Source: Manihot esculenta (Eukaryota; Streptophyta; Magnoliopsida; Malpighiales; Euphorbiaceae). From it: a DNA stretch of 64,000 nt. Below are positions 1-12,071 of the stretch, in pieces (positions within the stretch are counted from its first letter, which is position 1; each line of letters starts with the position of its first letter). The stretch is taken from NCBI RefSeq assembly GCF_001659605.2, contig NC_035162.2, positions 5,041,248 to 5,105,247 of the forward strand. The letters run 5' to 3'. The position numbers and the translations under genes were made by a program. The notes beneath the pieces are model-generated. The model was not told the origin of the DNA. It saw nothing but the letters and a program-made list of their open reading frames with translations, and searched no databases.

Positions 1-2723
1 TGCAGTTGTAAAACAAACTGAAGCTAGAAACAGAGTTGAATTGTTCAGACATCTACCTCAATATGAGCATGGAACTCAGCTTCCTGATCTTGAGTCAAAG
101 TTCTTCCAACTAGATCCAATGCATCCGGCTGTCTACAAGGTATCAATCTGAACTTCGTAGATAACAACTTTGGTTGAAATGCATTCTACTTGTCTGCTTT
201 GGAATATCTTTAATGAGCATATAGACTGAGTTGACCAATTCAAGTTGATTTAATTGTGTCCTCTTCTTTCTATATGTTGTTTATGACCTACTTGAGCTTG
301 CTTGTGACTCAATAAATGAACTAACATAGTGTTTGGTTCAACTCTATGGCTAGAATTATGTGGAATTCAATTGAATTTTACATAGAATTCATTTGAAATG
401 AATTTCACTGTTTGGTTTGATATAACTTAAAATGCAAAATTCAATTGAATTCCATATTGTTTCTGTTTGGTTTAATTTCATAATTGAAATTTATTTGCCC
501 TCAATTTCTAAATTACCCTTAAGATTAAAGCAAATATATATATATATATATATAAAATTTTCTATTGTGGAAAAAATCTTAATAATTGACCCATAATAAT
601 AATAATATCAATTAATAAACATGTAAATCCACTAACAATATATTGACAAAATCAAAATAAATTGACATGAGAATTGATATCAGCATGTACTCTTGTGTAA
701 GAGAATTTTCATTCCATTCAACCAATTCAAGAGAATCTGAAGCCTTAAGGTAGGCGGCTGTTTGTTTAGTATCATCTATTACTTTTATTTAATATTTATA
801 AAATAATATAAAAATTAAAAAAGTATAGTTATTTGTTAATATAATTTTTAATCATTTATTTTGTAATCATTAATATTTTTTAATTATTTATTAATTTTTA
901 GGTATTTTTTTAATTAACTAGTAATAATGATAATTGAGAGAAAAAGTTTTGGTATAGGCATTTTAGTCCACAAAATATTATTATGTAAGTTTTGTGGAAT
1001 TTTCAAATTCCATCAAAACTTAAAGGAATTGGTTTTAGTTATAACCAATTCAATGAAATTCGATTCTAAAAATTCTAATTTCTCTTCAAACCAAACACAC
1101 AAAACATGAAATTCAATTGAATTATACAAAATTTTAGGAATTGGAATTGAACCAAACTTAGAGTAAAAGATGATTTAAAATTTTTGCTAGATTAATCTCT
1201 TTCATGAACAAAAGCTAGATAACTCTGCTGGATGTGTTCTAGGACCTTTATTCCAGGTCACAGCACAGAAAGTTGATCATTCTAATCCAATTAACAACTT
1301 TTGTTATTATTTTCAGGTTGGTTTGCAGTATTTATCAGGAGATCTGTGCGGTGGCAATGCTCGCTGTATTGCTATGCTTCTAGCATTCCAAGAGGTTATT
1401 AAAGACTACTCAACACCACCTGAAAAAACTCTTGTTAGAGACTTGACAGCAAAAATAGGAAGTTATGTTTCTTTTCTCATTGAATGTCGGCCTCTTTCAA
1501 TCAGCATGGGTAATGCAATTAGGTTTCTAAAGAATCGAATTGCTAAGTTACCTTTGACTTCATCTGAGTCGGAAGCAAAAGCAACTCTCCATTCAGATAT
1601 TGATCGTTTCATAAATGAGAAGATCATACTTGCCGACAAGGTGATAGTTAAACATGCAGTCACAAAAATTAGAGATGGTGATGTTCTTCTTACATATTGC
1701 TCATCATCTGTGGTTGAAATGATACTACTGCATGCCCATGAGCTTGGCAAACAATTCCGTGTTGTGGTAGTGGACTCTCGTCCAAAGCTTGAAGGGCAAC
1801 TCTTACTTCGTAGGTTGGTGGGAAAGGGTATCAGCTGTACATACACTCATATAAATGCTGTTTCATATATCATGCATGAAGTCACTCGAGTGTTTTTGGG
1901 TTCGTCATCTGTGCTGTCCAATGGAACAGTTTACTCGAGAGTTGGTACTGCATGTGTTGCTATGGTTGCCCATGCATTCCATGTACCAGTCTTAGTTTGT
2001 TGTGAAGCATATAAGTTTCATGAGAGGGTGCAGCTTGATTCTATCTGCTCTAATGAGCTGGGTAAGCATTTCTTGTTCCATTAAGGTGCTTCATAAATTA
2101 ACTGCCGACTGGATAATCTGCTATCATAATGTGTCCTTGCAGGTGATCCAGATGCCATTTCAAAAATTGGTGGCAGAGGGGAAATCAACTTTTTGGATTG
2201 CTGTGCCAATAGTGAAAATCTGCAGCTTTTAAATCTGATGTAAGTGCTCTTAGAATTAATTATGATCTTAGAGAGTTTTCAGCTTGCCCAACTGACAATA
2301 TCTCGTATATGGATTATCAATGACAGCTATGATGCAACGCCTTCAGATTATGTTTCCATGATAATTACAGACTATGGCATGGTAAGCACAATGATGTATT
2401 AGATAAAATTTGTGTTATTAGTATGGTCCATTCTGTTATTCGTATTCTGAGCCTTTTTCGCAATTAAATTGCATTCACATGTGGAATTTGCAATGGATGT
2501 ATTAGTATTACCTGTTTGAGGTGCTTTCTGCTGTGTTCTTATGGGCTTGAAAGGGAGCTGGATCACCTTAATGCTTCAGATTTTATTTGTTGCCCTTGCA
2601 TATGTTGTTTATTTTTCATTTAATTTGTGATTGATTTCCATTATGTTGTGCTTTTATCAGGTTCCACCCACAAGTGTGCCTGTCATTGTGCGAGAATATA
2701 GGAGGGAACATCTTTGGATATAA
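1..2723 (+). CDS. EIF2B4: Translation initiation factor eIF2B delta subunit, 3' part (5' end outside window)
   Basis: C-terminal part of the delta subunit of eIF2B, the cytosolic guanine-nucleotide exchange factor that recharges eIF2 with GTP. Exons read from splice sites: <1-139, 1317-2061, 2143-2239, 2327-2381, 2661-2723; the reading frame is continuous across all four GT..AG introns and ends ..REHLWI-stop. The visible protein has the Rossmann-like IF-2B family fold: VLLTYCSSSVVE, RVVVVDSRPKLEG and VSYIMHEVTRVFLGSSSVLSNG, then VYSRVGTACVAMVAHAFHVPVLVCCEAYKFHERVQ split here across the family core, and the terminal block VPPTSVPVIVREYRRE. These are hallmarks of the eIF2B alpha/beta/delta regulatory trio; the R-P-K-L-E-G and SNG blocks with this C-terminus point to delta. 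Intron 1 (140-1316) is unusually long because it carries an inserted element. Very likely functional; only the N-terminus is unseen. Confidence 0.93.
322..1165. mobile_element. MITE-like element in eIF2B delta intron 1
   Basis: An AT-rich insert whose two ends are inverted relative to each other: TAGTGTTTGGTTCAA at 328-342 and, as reverse complement, CTAAGTTTGGTTCAA at 1147-1161. Next to each end there are repeated GAATTCAATTGAATT-like words, also mirrored. No transposase frame is visible. The GTTTGGTTC terminus is common in plant non-autonomous DNA elements, but I cannot define a clean target-site duplication, so the family is unassigned and the outer borders are approximate. Confidence 0.5.
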
Positions 2724-3720
2724 ATGTTTGGCCTGTTCCGGATCCTGGAGATTTCTCTTTGAATTTTTTTTCCCTGCTACTGTCCATGTTGCCTGCATTG
2801 CAAGTGGAGGAACAAGATCAGAGGATTTTTTCCCCCTTCATTTTCTTTTATTATCCCTGTTTGGAATAATTTTGAATTCCAAGATTTTAGATTCTAATTT
2901 CCTGACAAAGTGAAGAGTGCGTTGTTCGCCTCTCCGGGCAGTTTTGCTGTCATGGATACTTTTCTAGTTCTATCAATTTTTTTCCCTCGCTTGGGCTTTT
3001 TATCAGGGAAATGACATTTTCATAGTAAATTGGCAGTTTGTTGTCAAAGGCTTGCATCTTCAATTGTAAGTAATTTCTGCCTACAGAAATGGGGAAAAAA
3101 TCTTTTGAAAAATAAAGCGTCTTTTATATGTGATACTTTGTTTTGTGTTTGCGGATCTCAACATCAACTTTTGTGACAATTGGTCAAGCCAAAAGTAAAA
3201 AAGTTCATTATGCATGCTTGCTTCTTTTTTTTGGTGGGGTGTGGGGTGATTATATGGCATGAGATAATTATGATTATATTTTGTTTTGATTACTAATTCG
3301 TGACTAAATAAGATAAAGAGTTGAAATGTATATTCAAATGATCAAACCCTTAACTTTGATTTGGATAATGTCATTTTGCTTTAATCTTACGATGTTATCC
3401 TTTAATTTCGGGAATCCTAATCATAATAAACCACGGCTTCCGCCTTCAAAACAAATAATTTAGCTGGTTTTTCTCCTATGGAGATATCATAATATATTGG
3501 CAACGATACAAGACTGTAACTTCGGCTACTTAGTGCCAATGTTTCAGGTAAATTATTTAATGTTGTATATATATATATGTATGTGGTCGAAAGATAATAC
3601 CTTTGAAGTGAAGTGGATTGTTCCTGATTTCTTGGTAGTCTTATCATTAATTTATTGTTAAAATTAACAATTAAAAGAAATACAAAAGTTTAAATGAAAA
3701 ATCGTTAAACAATCTTTAAA
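2724..3720. other. eIF2B delta 3' UTR and intergenic spacer
   Basis: T-rich 3' flank of the eIF2B delta gene followed by AT-rich spacer. Short ORFs here are not supported by splice signals or family resemblance. The 5' leader of the next gene begins around 3730. Confidence 0.5.
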
Positions 3721-4224
3721 AGAAATGGATAGAACAGAAACCCACTCTCAGGGTTTCTACATAGCGTTTTCGGTTCCAAATTCTTCAGGTTGGTTCTCCT
3801 TTATCTCCTTTCCCTTTCGTGTTGCTAAATAAATCAAAGTTGTAAAATTCACAAACGCCATTAACTTGATGAGGTATTGAGCTACAGGTGCTTGACTTCA
3901 TTTCGATTGAATTATTGCTTTTAACAATCTTGTATTTTTGGAGAATGCCTTTGTTCAATGATTGAGCAATGGGTATAAACGCAAATGTGGGAGAAATTGA
4001 TTACAGTTTCTTCCTATGAAAAAACAATTTCGAATTTTTCTTGGATCACTCAAATAATTGATCCTTTTTTTCCACAATTTTGACTGATTGAACATTGATA
4101 ACTTTTGGCAATGGGTTCGATAATCTCAATTATGCTCTGTTTATTTGCTGCCCTTTTGTTTTCCTCCTCAGATGAATATGAACTAGACTTGCGGTCGTTG
4201 CAGGTTTTCTGTTGCTGCTAAAGG

Positions 4225-5327
4225 ATGGAGGATATTTTTGTAGTTGAGGCAATCGACAAAAGATTTGATCATGGTATCTTCTTCATGTACTTCATCTTCT
4301 TTTTATGTTTCCTTAGTGTTGAAGTGTTTGTGGGTTGGTGTTTTTTGTGTAGTTTCTCGCATAGAGGGACGAAGTGAGAGGCTTGAAATGTTGATGCAGC
4401 TTGATGTGAATACAGAGATCTATCCCATCAAAAAAGAAGACAAGTATGCATTGCTAATAACTCCCACTCTTCATGCTGATGGAACTGGTGATAGTGGTTA
4501 CTATGGCCAGGTAATCATCTCTCTCTCTCTCTTTCTTTCTTCAAGTTGTAGAAATAATCCCTCTGCCAAGCATATGAGCCTTGTAGCTGGACATAGACGG
4601 AGCATCTACACTTAGGGACTCCACATTTACTGTATTTATATTTATTAGGAGAAGAGTATTAAGTTTAAATTCAATGTAATTGTACAACACTAATTATACT
4701 TTAATTAGAATTAAATTTAATAAAAATATTATTTTAATTTATTAAATTTGAATTCATTAAATTTTCATTTAGTTAGATCAGTAAAAAATATTAAATTCTT
4801 AATATTTCTTTTAAGAGCGAGTGGACTAATCTTAATACTATATTTAAAAATTAAAATTTCAGAGAGTCTTGCCTGTCTCCTTAGGTTTGTCACTTTATAG
4901 CTAAGACTTTCATGATCTGGTTTTAGTTGAAAGATGAAGAAAGAATCCAATGAAACCGTCTGATACTAATCTTTGTAACCTGATAGGCAATTGTTGGTGG
5001 TTACATGATTGGTCCTTGTGCAGGGTAAGCAAGGATCCATAGCTGACAAGTATGAATACATCATGTATGGGAAACTGTACAAGATCCAGGAGGAAGGTTC
5101 AGGAGCAGATATTAAAGCGTATGTAACCCAAATCTTGCCCATTTTTTTTCTTTTTTGAATTTTCTGCTATTTAATTATTCTCATTGGTTTCTTCTCATGT
5201 TCTTTTGTTTAGGGAGTTATTTATTTCCTTTGGTGGGCTTCTGTTGTCTCTCAAGGGAAATCCTGATTATATCACAGAATTTCAGCTTGATCATAAGTAC
5301 TTCCTTTGCATGAGGAAGTTGGTTTAG
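4225..5327 (+). CDS. NRPB8: DNA-directed RNA polymerases I, II and III subunit RPABC3 (RPB8)
   Basis: RPB8 is a small OB-fold subunit shared by nuclear RNA polymerases I, II and III. Coding exons: 4225-4273, 4353-4510, 5024-5118, 5213-5327, giving 138 residues with frame kept at all junctions. Family blocks seen in order: [10 protein letters not shown] near the N-terminus, [13 protein letters not shown] around residues 30-45, [11 protein letters not shown], then [14 protein letters not shown] (~85-98), [15 protein letters not shown] and the C-terminal FLCMRKLV. The start ATG at 4225 opens directly into the conserved EDIF block. A 5' UTR intron is likely: an exon ending near 3789 (ATTCTTCAG before GTTGGTTC) and an acceptor at about 4203 (GTTGCAG). 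The loop usually reading LDPDGKKF after the first strand is shortened here to IDKRF, so this paralogue is slightly shorter than the ~146-residue Arabidopsis proteins as I recall them. Confidence 0.92.
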
Positions 5328-6230
5328 TTATTGGATTGCGTAATTTCTTCTTTCTAATGTGTTGTTTTTCGTACATTCTGCAGCTGAGGTTTTTCTAAGT
5401 GATAGTTTCTCAATTTCATTTGCATTCGGAAATAAGCCAAATTCTACACTGGCCTTGCTTGTCTTTTTTGCAAGGACAGATTTTCGTTGCAAATGCAATA
5501 TGAAACTTTGAATACATAGCCCTGCAATCAACTGCATTCTATCATTTTACTTCATTTTTTCAAACGAGAGTAAGATACGACTAAAATTAACCATTTAAAA
5601 TATTTCTAATTAATCTCCTAATTCATCCATGAAATTATATAATTAAATTCATCTGAAATTTAATTTTACGGTGCTAAACATAATTATTCTATTATATTAA
5701 AATCTGTTAATTTAAATTATTTAATAATTTTAAATTAACTATTATATATATTAAGTATTTCTACTATTTGATTATTGTGGGATGGAAATCGCAATCAATT
5801 CAATTCAAATTATTTATTATTAAGGTTAGATAGATTCTGAAATTTGGAATATTTTGTTTATCGATTTTATGATAACAAGTAACCAACTAATTTTAATTGG
5901 ATGATTTCTTTTATATAATCTATGGAGAATGGAATAATTGGTGGTGCGGGGTTCAGATTGGAGAAGTAGAGAGATGGTGATAATATGGGGAAGGGCCAGA
6001 TTTCATGGGTAAGGTACACACTGATACTAAGGGATCATCAGATTCAGATTAGATATCTTTTGAAAAGATTGTCATAAACTAAAATCCAAAGAGAAGATTT
6101 ACATGTCCACCTTCTTTATTAATTTCTTTACTCTTGCGCCCATCCTCATCAGACACGTTAGATCACTTCTGCAAAAAAGAAACCCTATTCGTACTTGTAT
6201 TCCTCTGCAAAAGATTAAGAAAGAAAGAAA
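5328..6230. other. Intergenic spacer
   Basis: RPB8 3' flank, then very AT-rich DNA to about 5930, then more mixed composition leading into a promoter-like stretch. No coding region supported. Confidence 0.5.
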
Positions 6231-6240
6231 GCTGCACCAC

Positions 6241-6826
6241 TATATAATACCCACATTTACGTACTTGAAAAGTCCAAGTCTCCCTCTTACCCATGTAACT
6301 AATCCCTCCCTCCCTCCCTCCTTTTTCTTCTAACTTCTTAATACTTCATAAAGGAAACAGCCCACAAAAGAGAACTTCAGATTCTGTTAATCTTCTGCTT
6401 TTTGTTCATCATCCTTCTTGTTCTTTGCAATGTAAGTGGCTCTTAATCGTTTCTTCTCAGCTTCTTAATTCACTGCTTCCTATGTATTGTATTGTATTGG
6501 ATTCTTCGATGTTAGTTTCATGTAACAGTCTCGTCTCTTCTGTTCACGATAAAGCTTTTATTTCTTTTGCTTTTATTTCATATATCAATTGCAAGTTGTT
6601 TGCGAGATTTGAAGAAAGCAAAGGGAAAGGTTGGTTGCAGAGAAAAAGGAGAAATTTTAGAAGCCAAAATTAGTTTTAATTGATTAATTGAATGTGTGGT
6701 TGTTTTATTAAGTGTTGTTTTGAAGCAATTAATGTGAGGTTTGAGTGAAGGATTCTTACATTTCTCATGCAGTTTTAATGAAATTAAACTGTAAATGAGG
6801 ATTGAAGATGGAATCAATCACCCCAG
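6241..6826 (+). other. Candidate promoter, leader exon and first coding exon of an unidentified transcript
   Basis: A TATATAA box at 6241-6247 is followed by a pyrimidine-rich leader typical of plant 5' UTRs (6290-6430), a strong donor at 6432 (CAAT before GTAAGTGG), and an acceptor after TTTCTCATGCAG at 6772. The second exon (6773-6826) contains an ATG at 6808 reading MESITP plus one base, then donor GTATGC at 6827. I found no downstream exon that continues this frame before the retrotransposon at 9294 or after it. It could be the start of a gene with a very long first coding intron, a long non-coding RNA, or a dead gene. Function unknown. Confidence 0.3.
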
Positions 6827-6829
6827 GTA

Positions 6830-9288
6830 TGCTTAACCCAACCCAATCTCTTTCCTCTATGTAAGAGTATTTATGAATTTTTTTTTCTTTTTCAAATAGT
6901 AATAATTTATTTCGAAGAGAAAAGACATATTCAAGGTGAAATATTTTTGTTGCAAGGTCAAAACCCAGCTTAATCTATTCGATAGTGTTGATTAATTTAT
7001 AAATCTCAAATATATGTTTTCAAAGTTTAAAAAAAAAAAAAATTAAATGAATTTTACTAAATCAAGCCTATTGGCGCTGGGCTCATAAATAAAAGTCTAA
7101 ACCTAAATCCTGGGTTGGTTCGGATGGACGCTGAGCCTGTGGTGAGGTTAAGAAAGTAGAATCCAATGTTATATACACTATACACAGCAATTACAAATTA
7201 GGTAAATTACTATGAAGTATTTATATTTTTTAAAATTACTTATTTAATTTTATTCTACTTAAATTCAATTAATTTTTTAAAATAAAAAATTTAATTATTT
7301 TATTAAAAAAAGTATTACTAAATTTATTTTAATCTTTTTAGATTGTTTAGGATATATTTATAATTATCTATATTATTTAATTCTCATAATTTTTAGACTG
7401 CATATTATTTAATTTCTTTCACTAATATTAAAACATTTTAAACTATATTTTAATAAAATTTTAACAGAAAATATTTTCATAAGGTTAATTTGATTGGATT
7501 TAATTCAAATAAAATTTTAAAAACAAAAAGAACAATCACCACTTCAAATAGCTAGAGCCTAGAGGGGTGCCTATTGAATTAGAAAGAGTTACTAACAGAA
7601 GTAGAATTTTGGATAAAAAAAAAGAGCAAAAAGAAAAAGAAAGGGACAATTTTTTCACTAAAATCTACAAATGTAAGAGACTGTATATGGATTGTGATGG
7701 TAATTTGATGTCAGTAAAGAATCAGAAGAGACAGCAGGAAGTGGGTGGCATCCATCATAGGCCTGACATGACCTTCTAATAGTGATTTATGCAAATTAAA
7801 AAACAAGATTTTCTGGGTTTTGTTTTACTAACAAAATAAAATTAAAAAAAAAAAATTAGGTATTTTCTTCTCTTTTTTCTTTCCCTTCTTGTGTGGGTAT
7901 GCATCTAGCAATTTAAGCTATAAACTCTTATTATTAGTACAGCAATGACTATGGGTTTATAATTAGACCTTACTGAAAAAAAAAAAATAGAGAAAAATAT
8001 AAATATAAAATGACTAATATAATTTTTTATTTTTAAAGATAAAATTGTAATTTTAGTGTTCATAAAATGATAATTTTTAAAATTTTCTCTCAATGTTCAA
8101 ATATAGAAGAAAATGGTGTTTTCCTCTCATTATTAATTTCTACTTTAATTTTCTTTCTTTCCATCCAACACCGTGTTAATATTTACCATTCAAAGTACGT
8201 ACACAAAAATCTAAGTCCATTAAATTTGGTCACAGAGAGGAAATCTATTGATTAAATCTAGTTTGACAGTGGGCATTCTATTCTTTTTTTTCTGGAATCA
8301 ATTATTAAAAGAATGTATGCTTATTTAAAAAAGGTGAATAGATATTTAATTTTTAGTATAATAATTCGACTAAAAATTATATTTAATAACGTTCAAGATT
8401 AATTAGTATATTATTTAATTATTTAATTAATTAACTTGAATATTTATAATTTAAATTCAATAATTTTATAAAAATTTATGTCAAAATTATTAAAATTAAA
8501 ATTTTTCCTTGTAAAATCATTTATACCAGGGAATGTAATGATTAATTAGTAAAACGGAATAGAATAAAACTAACAAATTTCATGCCTCTTTAACATTAAA
8601 ATTGAAAATTTTCTTAATAGGCACCATCTAAACATTATTAAAAAAAAATAAAAAAATGTTATTTTAAAGTTTGTATAATTAAACATGTCTAATTTAAATG
8701 AAAATTAAATTTTAAAATTAAACATTTTGAGATAACGAATTAGCAAGTTTATACTTTAATCAGCATCTGCGCACATATGTAAAATAAAATTCGAAGTTAC
8801 TTATGCGATTAATTGCATAATTAATATGACAATTATATTAAAATAATTATATTATTTATTTCAAAGGAAGAATAATGTCTAAAATTAACATATCTTATCA
8901 GTAGATTTTTTAATATTTTAAAGACGTTTTACTGAATTTTTTAAATTAACACACTAACTAATGAGTTTTACTAAATCTGAAAGACTAAACAGTTATTTTT
9001 TGTTACATTATGTGTCGAGGATGTTTGAGTTTTCCTTCTTTTAGAAAAACTAATCACAATTCTTCCCAGCATCCTTATTGAAAGACTCAATGCAACTGCA
9101 GCTTTAATATTTGCAGCTTGCTCTTCTTACATTAAAAAAGAAGAGCTTGTTCATGGTATTGAATAACATTGAAATTCAGACATACTTTGTTAATGAATAT
9201 TAGTTGCTTTAAATATGAGCAGAAGCAACAGATAACTGCATTATAACTATAACTTCTGCAGCATATGTAGCTTTCATGCTCCTTCAAC
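6830..9288. other. AT-rich non-coding DNA before the LTR element
   Basis: Long AT-rich stretch with poly(A) and poly(T) runs, no ORF with family resemblance and no clear repeats. The lysine-rich ORF at 7567-7779 is low-complexity and unsupported. Confidence 0.45.
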
Positions 9289-9483
9289 TTGTATGTAAGA
9301 CCCCGCTCGTTCAGACATCGGAATTCCTACCGTCCGGTGGAATCTCGGGTGTCGGATCCTCTTTGGGGGGGGTAGAGCAAGGGTAAAGGAAAGGTTTTCT
9401 AAAATGTTTTTACGTGTTTTATGGTTTTAAATAGAAAAGAGTTGAGTTTTTGAAGAGAAAAGACCAAGGAGGCATTTGCCAGG

Positions 9484-9608
9484 TTCGGCCGCCGAAAGTG
9501 AAGTTCGGCCGCCGAACATGTGAAGGCTTCGGGAGCGCCTTTGGCCTCCGAAAGTCTTGTGGGAGCAAGCCAAGGTTCGGCCGCCGAAAGTGAGGTTCGG
9601 CCGCCGAA
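9484..9608. repeat. Upstream cluster of 13-bp near-palindromes TTCGGCCGCCGAA
   Basis: Exact copies at 9484-9496, 9504-9516, 9576-9588 and 9596-9608, in two pairs each spaced 20 bp start to start, with degenerate copies near 9542 and 9632. The word contains GCCGCC, the core of the GCC-box recognised by ERF-type AP2 factors. All copies repeat in the 3' LTR (+4664). Confidence 0.8.
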
Positions 9609-9663
9609 CATGCATGAGTTTAGGGGGCACGTTAGGCTGCCGAAGGTTGATGACCAGGCCACC

Positions 9664-9670
9664 TATAAAG
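9664..9670 (+). promoter_or_regulatory. TATA box of the 5' LTR promoter
   Basis: TATAAAG in a GC-richer setting (CCACCTATAAAGAGCCC). It lies 56-180 bp downstream of the first palindrome cluster, the spacing expected of a promoter with upstream binding sites. The same box recurs at 14328-14334 in the 3' LTR. Transcription start would be near 9695. Confidence 0.6.
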
Positions 9671-10189
9671 AGCCCTCAGATCGGAAATGGGCGAGTTTTC
9701 TCCCCATTCCCGAGCTCAGGTGAGTGTATGCCCTCCCTTGGTTGCTTGTGAGTCTTCTCTTCAAAATCCTTCAAGTTTTCATAAGATCTACCCTTGGTTT
9801 GAAGTTTTGAAGCTAAAGTAGAAGTTTTGGGAGCTTGGAGCTTTTGGAGCTTGGATTCTCCACACCTCCGAGTTAGGGATCGCACCAACCCTCGATCTTC
9901 AAGAGGTAAGTGTAGATCTTTGTTTCCTTGAGTTTTTAAGAAGTTTTAAGTAAGTTTTATGGAGGTTATATGGTTGAGTATGGGTAGATATGCATGTTTA
10001 GGCTTTTATAGGTTTGATGCCCAATGTATGTTATGTGTTGATGTGTTGAGGAGTTTAAGTTAGTTTCTTTGCTCTCTTTGCTTGTGGGAGTGTGTATGCA
10101 TGCTTGGGAGAGAGTATGTGAGGTTTGGGGTTGTTTTGTGAGGTTTAGGAGGCTGGTATGCACGAAGGCTGAGTTCTGATGAACTCAGG

Positions 10190-10425
10190 TTCGGCCGCCG
10201 AAGGTGGTTTCGGCCGCCGAACGTGCCTGAGGATGCATAGGTTTGGCCGCCTAACCTTGCCCCCGAAAGTGGAGTTGTGGCTTGAAAGCAGACTTTCGGC
10301 CGCCGAAGGTAATGTTCGGCCGCCGAAAGTGCCTGACTTTCGTCTCTGGAGTGAGGGTTCGGCCGCCGAAGGTGCCGCCGAACCTACCCGAGTTTCGTCT
10401 CTGGAGGAGACTTTCGGCCGCCGAA
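10190..10425. repeat. Downstream cluster of TTCGGCCGCCGAA near-palindromes
   Basis: Exact copies at 10190, 10209, 10295, 10315, 10358 and 10413 (start positions), again often paired at 19-20 bp, with partial copies (GTGCCGCCGAA) directly after 10371 and 10426. They lie about 500-750 bp downstream of the putative transcription start, in the LTR leader. The same cluster occurs at 14854-15089 in the 3' LTR. Confidence 0.8.
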
Positions 10426-12059
10426 GGTGCCGCCGAAAGTGCCTGTCCAGCCTTTTCATGGCTGTTTTCTATGCATGTTTCAGTGATGTTTAGAGGGGTT
10501 TTTGGGGAGTTTCTTATGAGTTGTTAGCATGTGTTTAGTACCTCATGTGAGTCCATCTGTGTAGGATTGGACCCGAGGAGAGGTGTCTAGCCTCAGTGCT
10601 AGTTGACCCTGAGTTTGTTGAGCAGAGGCTTCAGGTGAGTAGAACTAAACTTAATGTTTTACTTTAAGAAATTTTAATGTCTAAAGCATACTCATACATC
10701 ATGTTATGTAATAGGATGTTTGCACTAGTTCATCATGCCCATGCACCATGTTTATATGTTATAGGATGATTGCACTAGTTTCACGAAGGTGACGCATTGT
10801 ATAATGTGCTATGTATATGATGTGATGGGTGGACCAAGGCGACCTCAATAGCCCGCAAGTCTGTCAATGAGTCTTTGTCAATCGGGCGAGTACATGTAGG
10901 AAAGCCCCATGAGAGCTCCTTCGGGGCCAAGTTTTGACAGAGGGAACGTTGGGGTCATGTCTAACCCTGAGGGGAAGGACGTTACGTGAACCCTCAAAAA
11001 TCACCCGCAAGAGGAAGAGATTTGCTAGCATGAACTCAAGCGGGGGTGAGATGTTTGTTGTGATATAATTGTGATATGACGCATTTCATGAATGCATGAA
11101 TAAGAAGAATAATTGAATTGAATAAAATGTCTTTATAATAAAATACATAAAAAGGGTGGAACAATAAAAGGCATAATAATATACCTAAAAATGGAGGAAC
11201 TAAATCAAATGTTTTTCTCTGTTTCTACTCACTGGGCTCTTGTAGCTCACCCCATTCCCTTAACCCCAGTTTTGCAGGGCCAGAGTAAGTAAGCCAGAGT
11301 AAGTCAGAAAGAGCTATGGGATAGAAGAGGTTCAAGCATGGGTTGCCATGTTTGGTTGTAATAGCTTAGCTGCTTATTGTATATGTTTATGGAGATAGTA
11401 TGTAATGTAAGTTGCTAAAGAGATGATATGTTATGTAATGCTATGAATGCTTGTATGCTTGTATAGTTTAGTTGTGGACATGATGATATATGGACATGAT
11501 AGATGGACTTGTTGTATGGTCCTTATGTATATAAAGAATATGAAAGAATAGAAAGAGTAATGTTATAAAGAGATAGAGCCAAGTAAGAAAAGTATATGCT
11601 TGAGATGTATAGAATTGTGCTTTGCCTAGGAGTGTTGGTAAATCCCTTGGTTTTGCATGATCAATATGAAAGTTAAAGAAATGTTTTAAGAATGTTTTCA
11701 AGTTATATGAGATGTTTTAATGTTATGAGTTTTGAATGGCCCGTGAGGGAAGAAAGGGTTTCAAATCCCTTGACCCAAAGCGGTTATATTTTTAAAGAAA
11801 GCTTGATGACCCATTTGGTATGAGGTTCTATGTTTTCATGCATAGGTCAAGCTAAGGAAAGGAAAACAAGTTTAAGGGTTTTTATGAGACCAAGGCCTAA
11901 GTTTTATGAAAAAGTTTGATCATGCGCGGGATTATACCTAAAGTTCAGGATGTTTAGCAGGCTTGCTACGGGTTCCGGCGGCCTTAAGCCGATCCGAATC
12001 CTAGCGCCGAGCAGGTCGGGCCGTTACTAGAGGTGTACCGGTTTCCGGGCTGTTACAGT

Positions 12060-12071
12060 TGGTATCAGAGC
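12060..12071 (+). other. Primer-binding site (initiator tRNA-Met)
   Basis: TGGTATCAGAGC, complementary to the 3' end of plant initiator tRNA-Met, begins two bases after the 5' LTR ends. This is the standard position and sequence for many plant LTR retrotransposons and sets the element's orientation as +. Confidence 0.9.

Larger units (their letters stand above)
9294..12057 (+). repeat. 5' LTR (2764 bp)
   Basis: Starts TGTAAGACCCC and ends GGGCTGTTACA. Compared by eye with 13958-16721 it is identical in length and in every stretch checked; all six-frame ORFs in it recur unchanged 4664 bp downstream. It contains the promoter, two clusters of a 13-bp near-palindrome, and no real coding region: the alternating SAAEG / RPPKV-type peptides are read-through of the palindrome repeats. 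Confidence 0.95.

Noticed and set aside
7567..7779. Lys/Glu-rich 70-residue ORF
   Set aside because: Purine-rich low-complexity sequence with no family match.
9399..10527. Several 60-100-residue ORFs with alternating SAAEG, RPPKV and GGRT peptides, repeated at 14063-15191
   Set aside because: They are produced by the TTCGGCCGCCGAA repeats read in all frames on both strands; no start context or domain.
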